Origin: Streptomyces acidicola
GTDB lineage: Bacteria > Actinomycetota > Actinomycetes > Streptomycetales > Streptomycetaceae
DNA: 64,000 nt
Direction: 5' to 3'
Assembly (NCBI RefSeq): GCF_009377235.1
Contig: NZ_VMNX01000001.1
Span: forward strand, 143,087-207,086
The position numbers and the translations under genes were made by a program. Of this stretch, positions 31,920-41,796 are shown in pieces (position 1 is the stretch's first letter; every line of letters begins with the position of its first letter). Under the pieces are notes generated by a model. That model searched no databases. It saw only the letters and a program-made list of their open reading frames with translations, and was not told where the DNA came from.

Positions 31920-32345
31920 GTGGCCAGCACACGCAGTACCACGAACAGCAGCAGGAAGCCGCGCACCGCGGCAGCAACCCGCCCAGCCGCGGCCCGCCGC
32001 GCTCCGGAACCCGAACCGGAGGAGCGGGAGGACGTCACGGAGGCGGAGGCGCAGGAGATCGAGGCCGAGGGGCACTACGTCACGGCGGAACTGTGTGGCG
32101 AGGAAGTACGGATCGTTCCGCCGTCAGGGTGGCGCCTGTCGTGGCAGCGAATGCTCACGCAGGGCCTCCTCGACGCGTTCGCCGAGAAGGTGCTGCACCC
32201 GGACGACTTCGACTTCTTCATCGAGATCGACCCGACCGCGCAGGAGTTCCAGGACTTCGTGCAGGAGGCGGGCGAGCGCGCGGGGGAGTCCCTGGGAAAG
32301 TCCGGGGCACCGTCGCGCTCTGGCAGGCCCACGCGGAGGCGGTAG
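31920..32345 (+). CDS. Tail assembly chaperone, short (gpG-like) product
   Basis: A 141-aa protein from GTG 31920 after AAGGAGG. It has a basic Ala/Thr/Arg N-terminus, an acidic stretch, then SGWRLSWQRMLTQGLLDAFA and HPDDFDFFIEIDPTAQEFQD. It ends in a basic tail produced only in the unshifted frame. In siphophages this product and its frameshifted extension coat the tape measure and help the tube polymerise. The slippery site lies at residues 125-127. Confidence 0.8.
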   Translation: MASTRSTTNSSRKPRTAAATRPAAARRAPEPEPEEREDVTEAEAQEIEAEGHYVTAELCGEEVRIVPPSGWRLSWQRMLTQGLLDAFAEKVLHPDDFDFFIEIDPTAQEFQDFVQEAGERAGESLGKSGAPSRSGRPTRRR

Positions 32346-32749
32346 AGGCTGATCTGATCGACCGGCACTACGACATCGCCGACGTCCTCTCGGGCGGGCG
32401 ATCGTGGCGGTGGCTGCGGGTGTTCATCGAGCATCTGCCGCCGGAGTCGCACACGATGACCGCCCTGCGAAACGGCATGTCCGCGGAGGAGCTGGCCAGG
32501 CAGGCGGAGACGGGTGAGCCGGAGAGGTCCCGCTGGTCGCAACTGGAGCAGTTGATGGCGGTCGTTGCCGATCGGGTGGCCCGCGTCGAGTGGGCTCTGT
32601 GGGCGGTCAACATCGAGAAGAAGAGCCAGCGGCCGGATCCTCCGGAGCCGCTGCGCCGACCGGGTGCGGGGCCGAAGAGGAAGCGTGCCGAGCTGACAGA
32701 GAACAGTGCCGAGACTCTCTTCCAGCTGCTGAACGGGGGCGCCGCGTAG
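31920..32749 (+). CDS. Tail assembly chaperone, -1 frameshift (gpGT-like) product
   Basis: Slipping back one base at 32294-32300 joins the first 127 residues to a 149-residue extension beginning VRGTVALWQAHAEAVEADLI, for a 276-aa protein ending LLNGGAA. The extension frame has no start of its own in a sensible place and no RBS. It is open well upstream of the slip site and ends just before the tape-measure gene. This matches the conserved G/G-T arrangement of lambda-like tails. Confidence 0.8.
32294..32300 (+). promoter_or_regulatory. Programmed -1 ribosomal frameshift site GGGAAAG
   Basis: In the zero frame the codons read CTG GGA AAG, so the heptamer is G-GGA-AAG. This is the same slippery sequence used in the phage lambda G/T genes. 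Both tRNAs can re-pair after slipping one base back (GGG, AAA). The downstream frame then continues for 149 codons. Confidence 0.85.
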
Positions 32750-32770
32750 GGCGCTGGGAGGAGGCTCCCA

Positions 32771-35700
32771 GTGCCCGCGATCTCTGTCGGATCCGTCGAG
32801 GTTGATGTCCTCCCCAACGCCCAGGGGATTCAGGGACGGCTCCGTGCAGCGCTGGTCCCGCCTGCGTCGCAGATCGGCGACGAGGTCGGCCGCATCATCG
32901 GCCGGCAGATCGCCGCGCACATGACGCCAGCGATCCGGGACGGCATTCAGGACGGTGCACGTGCGGCCCGTCCGGCGGCGACGAGGCAGGGTGAGCAGAC
33001 GGGTGGAGCGTTCGCCCGGTCGCTGCGTGCCCGCCTGGAGGCCGCGTTCCGCAGCATGCCGCGCCTGGATGTGCGCCTGTCGGACACGGGCGTCGATGCT
33101 GATCTGGCACGGCTGCGTGCCCGTCTGGAGACGCTGGCCGGGAAGACGATCGGCATCGACGTCGATGCGGCTACCGCACGGGCGGAGGCCGCGGACATTG
33201 AGGAGCGGCTGCGCCGTATCGGCGCCGCCCACCCGAACGTCGCGGTGCGCGCGGACACGGCGGCGGCGATCACTCAACTGCGCCTGCTGCAGCAGCAGAT
33301 CGACGAGGTGTCCGGCGACCCGGCGCGGATTCGGGTGGAGACCGATGGCGGCTTGGGTGCTCGACTTCGGGCGGCGGTGCAGCAGGCTGAGGCATCCCTG
33401 CCGAACGTGAACATTGGCGCGGACACGACGCCTGCCCAAGCGGAGATCGCGAGCCTGCGCGCCCAGTTGACTGCGCTGCGGGATGCCCGGATCGGCATCG
33501 ACGTTGACGCAGCAACCGCGCTATCCCGTATCCAGGACGTGCAGGCTCGGCTTGCCCGCCTGTCCACGCAGGATGCGGATGTCGCCGTGCGCGTGGACGC
33601 CGGCGCGGCGTCGGCGCAACTGGCCGCGTTCCAGGCACAGGTGAACCGGTTGGACGGGCAGACCGCCCGCGTGGACGTCGACACGAGCTCGGCCGTCTCC
33701 AGTTTCGGAGCCCTGGCGACGGCGGCTATCGCGTTCGGCCCGGCGATCATCCCGGCGCTGCCGGTGGTGGCTGCCGGCCTGGGGGCGATCGCGGCGGCGG
33801 CTACCGCGGCGGGCGCGGGCATTGGCTCGATCGCCCTGGTGGCAGCCCCCGCGTTCAAGGGGATCGCCTCTGCTCTGCAGGCGCAGAAGGCCGCCCAAGA
33901 CGCGGCTACGAACGCGACCTACCAGGGCGGGCAGGCGTCGTCGCAGGGCGCGTCGAAGGCGCTGCAGATGGCGTCGGCGCAGCAGGCGCTGGCGACGGCG
34001 GAACGCAATGGTGCCCGGCAGATCGCCCAGGCTCAGGCCGCGGTCGGTCAGGCGAAAAGGGCCGCGGCGGATGCGGTGGCGCAGGCTGCGGTGCGGAATC
34101 AGCAGGCGGCTAGGCAGGTGCAGGACGCTGAGCGGTCCCTCGCGGACGCCCAGCGGGACGCGAAGCGCGCCCAGGAAGACCTGACTGCCGCGCGGAAGCA
34201 GGCTGAGCAGGAGCTGCTGGACCTGAACAACCAGCTGACGAACGCCCGTCTGTCACAGAGGGACGCGGAGATCGCGCTGAAGGAGGCGATGCTTCAGCGG
34301 GATGCCGTCCTGAAGAACGCGAACGCGACCGAGCTCGACAAGCAGAAGGCGCTGCTGCAGTACGACCAGGCGGTGCAGCGGCTCAAGGAGCAGCGCGAGG
34401 AAACGAAGCAGCTCACGACGGAGACCGCTAAGGCGAACAGGAAGGGCGTCGAGGGCTCCGACACTGTTCGAAACGCGCAGGACCGGGTGGCTCAGTCGCA
34501 GCGCGCGGTAGCCGACCAGGCACGCGCGCTCAAGGATGCGCAGGCTGAGGCCTCACGCACGCAGGTGGAGACCGCCCGGCAGGTTGCCGACGCGCAGGCC
34601 CGTGTCGGCGAGGCGACGGCGAACGTCGCGGTGGCCCAGCAGAGCGCGGCGGACGCGGTGGCGTCGGCTCAGCGGCAGATCCAGTCGGCGTCGATGTCGG
34701 CAGCTGGCGGCGTGGATCAGGCTGCGGTCGCCCAGGCCAAGTACCAGGCGGAGCTGGCGAAGTTGACGCCGTCGGCGCGGGAGACGTTTAACGCGTTCCT
34801 GAATCTGCGGTCGGCGTTCTCCGAGTGGTCGAAGTCGTTGCAGCCGCAGGTGATGCCGATCTTCACCCGTGCGCTGGACGGGATGCGGCGTGCCCTGCCT
34901 GGGTTGACGCCGTTCGTGAAGGAAGCGGCTGCCGCGATCGGCGACCTGCAGGACCGTGCGAGCCGTGGCTTCAAGTCACCCTGGTGGCAGACCTTCAAGG
35001 CCGACCTGTCGGGCTCGGTAGGCCCTGCGCTCGTCGGTCTCGGTGTGGCGTTCGGCAACGTCTTCAAGGGCATGGGCGGAGTCATCCAGGCATTCCTGCC
35101 GCACATGGACTCGATCTCTTCCCGCATGCAGACGATCACAGCCCGGTTTGCGACGTGGGGCGCCGGCCTGAAGGGGTCTCCGCAGTTTGAGCGGTTCCTG
35201 GCCTACTCGGCTGAGCAGGCCCCGATCCTCAGCGAGATGCTCGGCAACCTGTTCAGGGCGTTCTTCGATCTGGGTGTGGCTCTGGCACCGCTGGGTGGCA
35301 CGGCGACTTCGTTCATTAACGCCCTGGCGACGGGCATCAGCGCGATTCCGACAGACCTGTTGACGACGGTAGGTGTGGCGTTCGCGTCGATCGCGATCGG
35401 AGCCAAGTTGGCGGCCGTCGCCATGGGGATTTGGCGGGCGGCGCAGACAGTGGCGACGGTCGCAACAGCGCTCCTGACGGGGCAGACGCTGGCGTTGAAC
35501 GCGGCGATGAGGGCCAACTTGATCGGCATCATCATCACCGCCATCGCCGCGCTGGTGGTGGCCATCATCTACGCGTGGCAGCACTGGGACGGCTTCCGCA
35601 ATGTGGTCCTCGCGGTGTGGAACGCCATCAAGATTGCGGCCTTGTTCGTCTGGAACTCCGTGCTCAAGCCGGTGTTCACCGCGATCTGGACGGGCTTGCA

Positions 35701-37534
35701 GACGATCGGCCGGTGGGCTTCGTGGCTGTGGACCAATGTGCTCTCGCCGGTGTTCGGGTTCATCGCGACAGCGGCGAAGATTCTGATGACGGCCGTGGTG
35801 ACCATCGCGCTCGTGCCGATCATCGCCACGTTCAAGATCCTCGCAGCTACTGGCGAGTGGCTGTGGAACACGGTGCTGGGACCGGCGTTCCGGGGGATCG
35901 GCGCTGTCGCGTCCTGGTTGTACAGCAACGCGATCAAGCCCGCCTTCAATGCCATCGCAGTTCTGGCTGTGTGGCTGTGGAACAACGGGATCAAGCCGTA
36001 CTTCCAGTACATTCGCGGTGGCGTGTCTGCGGTCGGTGCCATCATGGGCTGGCTGTACCAGAAGGCTGTTAAGCCTGCCTGGGAGGGCATCAAGAGCGCG
36101 ATTGCCTTCGTGTGGGATAGGGGTATCCAGCCCATCTTCGGCGCGTTGAAGTCGGCCGTTGCCCGGGTGGCGGACTCCTTCGAGTTCGCCCGCAAGGCCA
36201 TCAAGATCGCGTGGGACAAGCTGAAGAAGATCGCCCGCGAACCGGTCCAGTTCATCGTCGACACCGTCTACAACGGCGGTATCCGCGGCGTGTGGAACAA
36301 GGTCGCGAAGGCATTCGGCGCGCCCACGTTGCCTGCGTTCAAGTTCGCGTCCGGTGGCATCATGCCTGGCTACACGCCGGGTCGCGACGTGCACCGGTTC
36401 GTCTCGCCAACAGGCGGCAGGCTCGACCTGTCTGGCGGCGAGGCCATCATGCGGCCCGAGTTCACGCGCGCCGTGGGCGCCGGGTTCGTCGGCAGCATGA
36501 ACGCCATCGCCAAGTCGCGCGGCGCGCAGGGCGTGAAGGCTGCGTTGGCGCCGGTGTTCGGCGGCAACCCCGTCACGTCGACCGACCGGTCGCTGAAGTA
36601 CGCGTCCGGTGGTGTGCACCAGCAGTTCGCCGACGGCGGGATCTGGGGCTGGGTTAAGTCGGCCGCCGGCGGTGCGGGCTCGGCTGTGTGGAACGGCATC
36701 AAGGAGGGCGCGAAATGGCTGTCCGACACCGTTGAGGGATCGCTCAGAGCGGGCGTGAAGAGCGTCGTCGACCCGCTTCTGAAGAACTTCCCCGGGATGG
36801 ACACCGCGCTCGGGCAGATGCTGCGCCGCATCCCGACGAAGATCCTGGACACCCTGTTCGGGTACGGCAAGGAAGCCGACAAGCGCGGGGCGGCAGGAAT
36901 CGGCGGGCCGCGGATCCAGGCAGCGCTGAAGTGGGCGAAGTCCCAGAACGGCAAGCCCTACCAATGGGCGGGCAATGGCAACCCGAGCTGGGACTGTTCC
37001 GGGTTCATGTCGGCGATCGAGTCCGTCATCCGAGGCCAGAAGCCGCACCGCCGCTGGGCGACGATGGCCTTCCATGGGCAGACCGCGCCTCCAGGGTGGG
37101 TGAAGAACGGCAACAGTGCCTTCCGTGTCGGGATCACGAACGCTGGTGTCGGTCACACCGCCGGAACTCTCGGCAAGACCAACGTCGAGAGCCGCGGCGG
37201 TGACGGTGTCGTCGTGGGCAAGCGCGCCCGCGGCTACAACGACCGCCTGTTCACGTCGTGGTACGGGTTCATGCCCGGCAAGTACGACAGCGGTGGCTAC
37301 CTCCAGCCGGGCTTGAATCTCGCCTACAACGGGACGGGCCGGCCCGAGCCGGTGTTCACCACGTCGCAGGCCAACGCGCTCACCACGATGGCGAGCCGCG
37401 GCGCCGGACCCGCTCGGTTCGAGGGCGACCTGTTCCTCGACTCCGGGGAGTTCCTGGGCAGGGTTCGCGGTGAGGCGACAGCGGTGATGCAAGAGGGCCA
37501 GCAGCAGCTCATCGGAGTACTCAACGCGAGCTGA
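32771..37534 (+). CDS. Tape measure protein with C-terminal NlpC/P60-like domain
   Basis: A 1587-aa protein from GTG 32771 after GGGAGGAGG. Residues 100-310 hold repeats of a DxDLARLRARL...IGIDVDAATA type. Hydrophobic helices follow at about 315-365. A long coiled coil spans about 395-665. A second hydrophobic region at about 860-960 gives way to a Trp-rich array (WLWNNGIKP, WLWNTVLGP, WLYSNAIKP) at about 960-1120. WDCSGFMSAIES at about 1405-1416 and GVGHTAGTL at about 1457-1465 mark an NlpC/P60-like peptidase. It sets tail length and probably opens the host wall. Confidence 0.88.
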   Translation: MPAISVGSVEVDVLPNAQGIQGRLRAALVPPASQIGDEVGRIIGRQIAAHMTPAIRDGIQDGARAARPAATRQGEQTGGAFARSLRARLEAAFRSMPRLDVRLSDTGVDADLARLRARLETLAGKTIGIDVDAATARAEAADIEERLRRIGAAHPNVAVRADTAAAITQLRLLQQQIDEVSGDPARIRVETDGGLGARLRAAVQQAEASLPNVNIGADTTPAQAEIASLRAQLTALRDARIGIDVDAATALSRIQDVQARLARLSTQDADVAVRVDAGAASAQLAAFQAQVNRLDGQTARVDVDTSSAVSSFGALATAAIAFGPAIIPALPVVAAGLGAIAAAATAAGAGIGSIALVAAPAFKGIASALQAQKAAQDAATNATYQGGQASSQGASKALQMASAQQALATAERNGARQIAQAQAAVGQAKRAAADAVAQAAVRNQQAARQVQDAERSLADAQRDAKRAQEDLTAARKQAEQELLDLNNQLTNARLSQRDAEIALKEAMLQRDAVLKNANATELDKQKALLQYDQAVQRLKEQREETKQLTTETAKANRKGVEGSDTVRNAQDRVAQSQRAVADQARALKDAQAEASRTQVETARQVADAQARVGEATANVAVAQQSAADAVASAQRQIQSASMSAAGGVDQAAVAQAKYQAELAKLTPSARETFNAFLNLRSAFSEWSKSLQPQVMPIFTRALDGMRRALPGLTPFVKEAAAAIGDLQDRASRGFKSPWWQTFKADLSGSVGPALVGLGVAFGNVFKGMGGVIQAFLPHMDSISSRMQTITARFATWGAGLKGSPQFERFLAYSAEQAPILSEMLGNLFRAFFDLGVALAPLGGTATSFINALATGISAIPTDLLTTVGVAFASIAIGAKLAAVAMGIWRAAQTVATVATALLTGQTLALNAAMRANLIGIIITAIAALVVAIIYAWQHWDGFRNVVLAVWNAIKIAALFVWNSVLKPVFTAIWTGLQTIGRWASWLWTNVLSPVFGFIATAAKILMTAVVTIALVPIIATFKILAATGEWLWNTVLGPAFRGIGAVASWLYSNAIKPAFNAIAVLAVWLWNNGIKPYFQYIRGGVSAVGAIMGWLYQKAVKPAWEGIKSAIAFVWDRGIQPIFGALKSAVARVADSFEFARKAIKIAWDKLKKIAREPVQFIVDTVYNGGIRGVWNKVAKAFGAPTLPAFKFASGGIMPGYTPGRDVHRFVSPTGGRLDLSGGEAIMRPEFTRAVGAGFVGSMNAIAKSRGAQGVKAALAPVFGGNPVTSTDRSLKYASGGVHQQFADGGIWGWVKSAAGGAGSAVWNGIKEGAKWLSDTVEGSLRAGVKSVVDPLLKNFPGMDTALGQMLRRIPTKILDTLFGYGKEADKRGAAGIGGPRIQAALKWAKSQNGKPYQWAGNGNPSWDCSGFMSAIESVIRGQKPHRRWATMAFHGQTAPPGWVKNGNSAFRVGITNAGVGHTAGTLGKTNVESRGGDGVVVGKRARGYNDRLFTSWYGFMPGKYDSGGYLQPGLNLAYNGTGRPEPVFTTSQANALTTMASRGAGPARFEGDLFLDSGEFLGRVRGEATAVMQEGQQQLIGVLNAS

Positions 37535-37546
37535 GGAGGTGCCCCA

Positions 37547-39775
37547 GTGGCGATTCCCGGGAACTTTCTCAGCCCGACGACGGAGTCCATCGACCCGAAC
37601 ACCTCAGGGTGGACGCCCAAGCTGAACTGCACTATCAGCAAGGGAATCGGCGGCCGAAACGGCGACGGATGCTTGGCCGTTCGATCCTCGGCGGCGGGCG
37701 AGATGCAGGTCCGCACTGTCTCCTCGTATGTCGTGTCGGCGGGCACCACCTACCAGGTGTTCGCCGACTCGGCGGGCGTCGTGCCCGAGCGGATCGGAAT
37801 CCGGTGGCTCAACGCCAGCGGTACGGAGATCAGCATCACGTGGTCGCTGACCACGCTCGGATCATCATCGGCATGGCATCGAGTCGGGGTAGCCGGCGCC
37901 GCGCCAGCAGGGGCGGCGAATGCGCAAGTGCTGTTGTCGTCGACGGAAACCGCCGTGGCCGTCTACCACTTCTGGGAGAACGTCTACCTTGGGCTGCCGA
38001 TCAGGGTGCTTGGCAACCTGTTGCCGTTCGGCACCGAAAGCAGCGAGGTGGACGCCTCCGGGTGGACGGCCGTCGTCAACGCCACCGTGACTCGACAGGT
38101 GCCGGTGGTGGGCTGGGCCGTCGACAACTACACGGCAGGCGGGCACACCCTGGCGATGACAGCGGTCGCCGCAGGCAACGCGAGCGTCCTGGCCGTCGAC
38201 CGCCCCGCAGTCACACCAGGGGTCGAGTATCTGGCATTGGCCTACCTGCAGCCGCCCGTGATCGCCTCGGCCGCATGGATTGAGCTCCGGTTCTACGATG
38301 CGGCTGACAACCAGGTCGGAGCCGCCCGGTCCACTCTGGCGGCGCCGGGCACCGGCATGTACCGGCAGCGGGCTTCTGCCGTCGCACCATCCAATGCGGC
38401 CACCTGCTCGGTCGCCGCAGGTCTGGACGGGGCGAGCGCGGGACAGATCCTGCGCCTGGAGACCGTCGTCATCACCGTGGCGCCCGAGCTGCAGGCCGGC
38501 ACGCTGGTGCCGTATGCAGACGGCAGCTTCGAGCAGGGCATCGCCGGATGGACGACCGCTTCCGGGGCGGCCGTGCTGTCCCGCACCACACCGTGGGGTG
38601 CAGTTGCCTACTACGGCGCCTACGCCCTCACCATCGCCTCCGCGACGGCGACGGCTAGCACCATCAGATCCGCCCGGTTTCCCCTTGGGGACGGCGCAGG
38701 CCTGAACCATCGGGCCGCGCTCTACGCCCACGTCGGCGCGGGCTCCTGGTCTAGCCTGTTGCTGAGAGTGCGCTGGTACGACGCCGCCAACACGGATCTC
38801 GGAGCCTCGGTGGGCACGTCGTACCCAGTGCCGGCGGGCAGCTGGCTGTTGATGACGTCGGACGCGGTCGCGCCGACGACCGCCACGCAGGCCGCCGTCG
38901 AGTTCGTTGCCACGGTGTCGTCGACGAGCAGCGTCCTGCACGTGGATGCGGTCGCGTTGTGGCAGGTGCTGCCGTTGACAGCGGTTGAGGCGGTCGACGC
39001 AGGCGGCTACGTCGAGGTGACCCTGCGGGAGTTGACCGTCGGCTACGAGCTGTCCGTGTACAGGGAGCTGCCTGACGGATCCCGGCAGCTGGTGCGCGGC
39101 CCGTCGGGGCTCATAGGCCACCAGGCCATCGCATCCGACCTGATGCTCATCGAGGACCATGAGGCGCCACTGAACACGTCGATCCGCTACGTGATCGAGC
39201 AGTGGCCGCCGGGCTCGCTGTCGTCGGCGACCCGCACCAGCGACTACGTCACCCTCAGTCTCGCCGACATCAACGAGGCGTGGCTGAAGGACCCTGGCAA
39301 CCCGCAACGGAATCTGAAGGTGCTGGTACAGACGGCTCCGGAGTGGTCACGGCCGATCGAGCAGGCCGTCCACCGGGTGCGCGGACGCCGCAATGCCGTG
39401 GTTCTGTCCGGGGTGCGTGGAGGCCTAGAGGGCGATCTGGCGATCTGGACCCGCACGGACGAGGAACGGCGGGCCCTGCACCTTCTACTTGACTCCGGCA
39501 ACGTGTTGCTGTGGCAGGCCGCGCCGGGCATGGGTGTCGACGACATGTATGTCAACGTCGCTGCCGTCTCTGAGGCGCGGATCGGAACGCTCGCGCAGGA
39601 CGTGTGGCGGGCGTGGACGCTGCCACTCATCGAAGCAGACATGCCTGTGACGACCGGCGTCAATGGGGCTGCGGGCCGCACCTGGCAGGACGTCCTCACC
39701 GAGTTCGACACCTGCGCCGACGTGCTGGCCACCTACGCGACGTGTGAGGATCTGCTGCTCGACCGGCGGGGGTGA
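37547..39775 (+). CDS. Minor tail protein with carbohydrate-binding-like domains
   Basis: A 742-aa protein from GTG 37547 after GAGGAGG. Three successive beta-sandwich domains begin with related phrases (TSGWTPKLNCTI, ASGWTAVVNATV, GIAGWTTASGAA), like CBM-type jelly rolls. The last 150 residues (RPIEQAVHRVRGRRNAVVLS, then a Dit-like core) place it as the distal or minor tail component. It probably contacts the cell surface. Confidence 0.7.
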   Translation: MAIPGNFLSPTTESIDPNTSGWTPKLNCTISKGIGGRNGDGCLAVRSSAAGEMQVRTVSSYVVSAGTTYQVFADSAGVVPERIGIRWLNASGTEISITWSLTTLGSSSAWHRVGVAGAAPAGAANAQVLLSSTETAVAVYHFWENVYLGLPIRVLGNLLPFGTESSEVDASGWTAVVNATVTRQVPVVGWAVDNYTAGGHTLAMTAVAAGNASVLAVDRPAVTPGVEYLALAYLQPPVIASAAWIELRFYDAADNQVGAARSTLAAPGTGMYRQRASAVAPSNAATCSVAAGLDGASAGQILRLETVVITVAPELQAGTLVPYADGSFEQGIAGWTTASGAAVLSRTTPWGAVAYYGAYALTIASATATASTIRSARFPLGDGAGLNHRAALYAHVGAGSWSSLLLRVRWYDAANTDLGASVGTSYPVPAGSWLLMTSDAVAPTTATQAAVEFVATVSSTSSVLHVDAVALWQVLPLTAVEAVDAGGYVEVTLRELTVGYELSVYRELPDGSRQLVRGPSGLIGHQAIASDLMLIEDHEAPLNTSIRYVIEQWPPGSLSSATRTSDYVTLSLADINEAWLKDPGNPQRNLKVLVQTAPEWSRPIEQAVHRVRGRRNAVVLSGVRGGLEGDLAIWTRTDEERRALHLLLDSGNVLLWQAAPGMGVDDMYVNVAAVSEARIGTLAQDVWRAWTLPLIEADMPVTTGVNGAAGRTWQDVLTEFDTCADVLATYATCEDLLLDRRG

Positions 39776-39778
39776 TCG

Positions 39779-40870
39779 GTGTATCCCGTCTCCGACCGGT
39801 TCTTGGCCCGGCTAGCCGAATCACATCAGGTCGCCACCAGGGTGCAGCTGTTCCTCACCGATGGCCGGGTGCTGGATGTCGACCACACGGGCGGGTCAGT
39901 GTCGGTGGACCGCAGCAACGCGATCCGCCGCTCCTGCACGGTCACCTGCCCCGACCCGGCACTCATCCCACGCACGCCCACCGACCAGCTCGCCACCTAC
40001 GGCGCCCGGCTGCGCATCAGCCGCGGAGTCCAGTATGGCGACGGTGCCTCAGAGCTGGTGCCGCTGGGCGTGTTCCGGCTCGACTCCGTTGACGGAAGCA
40101 TCAGCGAAGGACCCGTGAACCTGCAGGGCAAGGGCCTGGAAGCATGCGTCGCTGACGACAAATTCACCGAAGCGTACACGGCAACCGGCACCGTGGTCGG
40201 CGCTGTCGCGGCCCTCATCCAGCGCACCCTCCCGGACGCCGATGTGGTGTCCACGATCACCGACGCCCCTATCGGTTCCCGCACGTTCGACATCGAGGCG
40301 GATCCGTGGGCCGGCGCGCAGGAGATCGCCGCCGCGGCAGGCGCCGAGGTGTACGCGAACGCGGACGGCGTGTTCGTCATCGCCACCCTGCCTGACCTGC
40401 TGTCCGCAACGCCCGTGTGGGCTGTCGAAGCCACCGAGGGCGGCGTCTACATCAGCGGCAACCGGGCCATGAAAAGCGACGGCGTCTACAACGGCGTCCT
40501 CGCCCGCGGAGAGAACACGGCAGACAACGCACCGCCCGTCTCTGCGCTCATCGTCGACAGCGACACCGGCTCCCCGACCTACTGGGGCGGACCGTTCGGC
40601 AGGCGCCCGAAGTTCATCTCGTCGTCGACACTGACCACGGTCAACGCCTGCGCGCAGGCCGCATCACTGGAACTCGCCCAGGCGAAAGCTCCCAACTCAT
40701 CCGGGGACTTCAGCAGCATGCCCAACCCGGCGCTGGAGCCCGGCGACGTCATCCGGGTCACGCACCCGGACGGCACCCGCGAACTTCACCAGGTCGCCTC
40801 GTTCAGCGTCCCGTTGGACGAGGGAGGCGAGTTCCCCATCACGACGATCTCCGCGAAGGAGGACGCGTGA
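39779..40870 (+). CDS. Minor tail protein (DUF5047-like)
   Basis: A 363-aa protein from GTG 39779. It begins MYPVSDRFLARLAESHQVAT and contains DVDHTGGSVSVDRSNAIRRS and GVFRLDSVDGSISEG, characteristic of DUF5047 baseplate/tail proteins of actinophages. It overlaps the next gene by four bases. Role in the tail tip is inferred. Confidence 0.75.
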   Translation: MYPVSDRFLARLAESHQVATRVQLFLTDGRVLDVDHTGGSVSVDRSNAIRRSCTVTCPDPALIPRTPTDQLATYGARLRISRGVQYGDGASELVPLGVFRLDSVDGSISEGPVNLQGKGLEACVADDKFTEAYTATGTVVGAVAALIQRTLPDADVVSTITDAPIGSRTFDIEADPWAGAQEIAAAAGAEVYANADGVFVIATLPDLLSATPVWAVEATEGGVYISGNRAMKSDGVYNGVLARGENTADNAPPVSALIVDSDTGSPTYWGGPFGRRPKFISSSTLTTVNACAQAASLELAQAKAPNSSGDFSSMPNPALEPGDVIRVTHPDGTRELHQVASFSVPLDEGGEFPITTISAKEDA

Positions 40871-41586
40871 AGACGAGCCACGCCAGCACCCGCGACCTCG
40901 CCGCAGCGCTCAAGCAGTCGGCGCAGAAGACGGGCGAGCAGTCGCCGTCCGTGCGGGGCGCGGACTGGAGGCTCGCCACCGTCACCGCCATCGGGGCAGG
41001 CACCGTCACCGCGGACAGCATCGTCTGCCGCCGCCTGGAGACCTACCGCAACCCAGTCGTAGGCGACGTCATCGTCATCACCCAGTCCAGCAGCGGCAAC
41101 TGGCTCGCCGCTGGCCGCACTGCCGTCGACTCCGACGGGCTCGGCACCGTCCTGTACAGGCGGAAGGCCGCCGACACCGGGCCGCGGACCAGCGCGACAC
41201 CGTCCGTTGACCCGCACCTCGCTGTCACTCTCGCCGCGAACGCTACATACACGCTCGAAGCGTTCGCGAAGTGGAGCTCGGACACCAACACGTCCGACAT
41301 GAACTGGGGCTGGAACGTCCCCACCGACGCTGCCGGATCGTGGGTCTGCTACGCCGACGCCACCTCCATGACCGCCGTCCCTTCGACGGTCCGCAACATC
41401 GACACCGCGATCGGCTCGCCCCGCTCCTATGGCGCTATCGCGCCCGTCACAGGGCACGCCATGCGCGGCATCATCCGCACCACCACGGGCGGCGTCTTCT
41501 CCGCGAACTGGTCCTCCCAGACCGCAGGCGGCTCCGGCGTGACCGTCTATACCGACTCCTGGATCCGACTCGAAAGGGTGGAGTGA
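40867..41586 (+). CDS. Minor tail/baseplate protein
   Basis: A 239-aa protein from GTG 40867. The N-terminal 95 residues are an OB-like baseplate element (RLATVTAIGAGTVTADSIVC, NPVVGDVIVITQSSSGNWLA). The C-terminal 140 residues look like a carbohydrate-binding beta-sandwich (TYTLEAFAKWSSDTNTSDMN). Part of the tail-tip block. Confidence 0.6.
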   Translation: MKTSHASTRDLAAALKQSAQKTGEQSPSVRGADWRLATVTAIGAGTVTADSIVCRRLETYRNPVVGDVIVITQSSSGNWLAAGRTAVDSDGLGTVLYRRKAADTGPRTSATPSVDPHLAVTLAANATYTLEAFAKWSSDTNTSDMNWGWNVPTDAAGSWVCYADATSMTAVPSTVRNIDTAIGSPRSYGAIAPVTGHAMRGIIRTTTGGVFSANWSSQTAGGSGVTVYTDSWIRLERVE

Positions 41587-41796
41587 ATGGCGCTCGGCTA
41601 CCCCTACACATCCATCACCGGCGACTCGGAGGAAGGGCAGGTGGAGGTGCAGATCGCTGTCCTCGACGAGTACCACCTTGCCGACGAGCAGGCCATTCTC
41701 CGCGCCGTGCGTGAGTCCCTGGCCGCGCAGCCGAGCGTCACGGGCATTGAGGCGAGGCGGATCGAGATCACCACCACGAAGCTTCCGGAGGACTGA
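41587..41796 (+). CDS. Small tail-region protein
   Basis: A 69-aa protein starting at the base after the previous stop and coupled by TGATG to the next gene. It has an acidic alpha/beta sequence (YHLADEQAILRAVRESLAAQ). Function unknown. Confidence 0.6.
   Translation: MALGYPYTSITGDSEEGQVEVQIAVLDEYHLADEQAILRAVRESLAAQPSVTGIEARRIEITTTKLPED

Noticed and set aside
34976..37492. 838-codon minus-strand frame opposite the tape measure gene
   Set aside because: It is antisense to a coherent 1587-aa tape measure with domains. It has no RBS, and its composition is that of a shadow frame.
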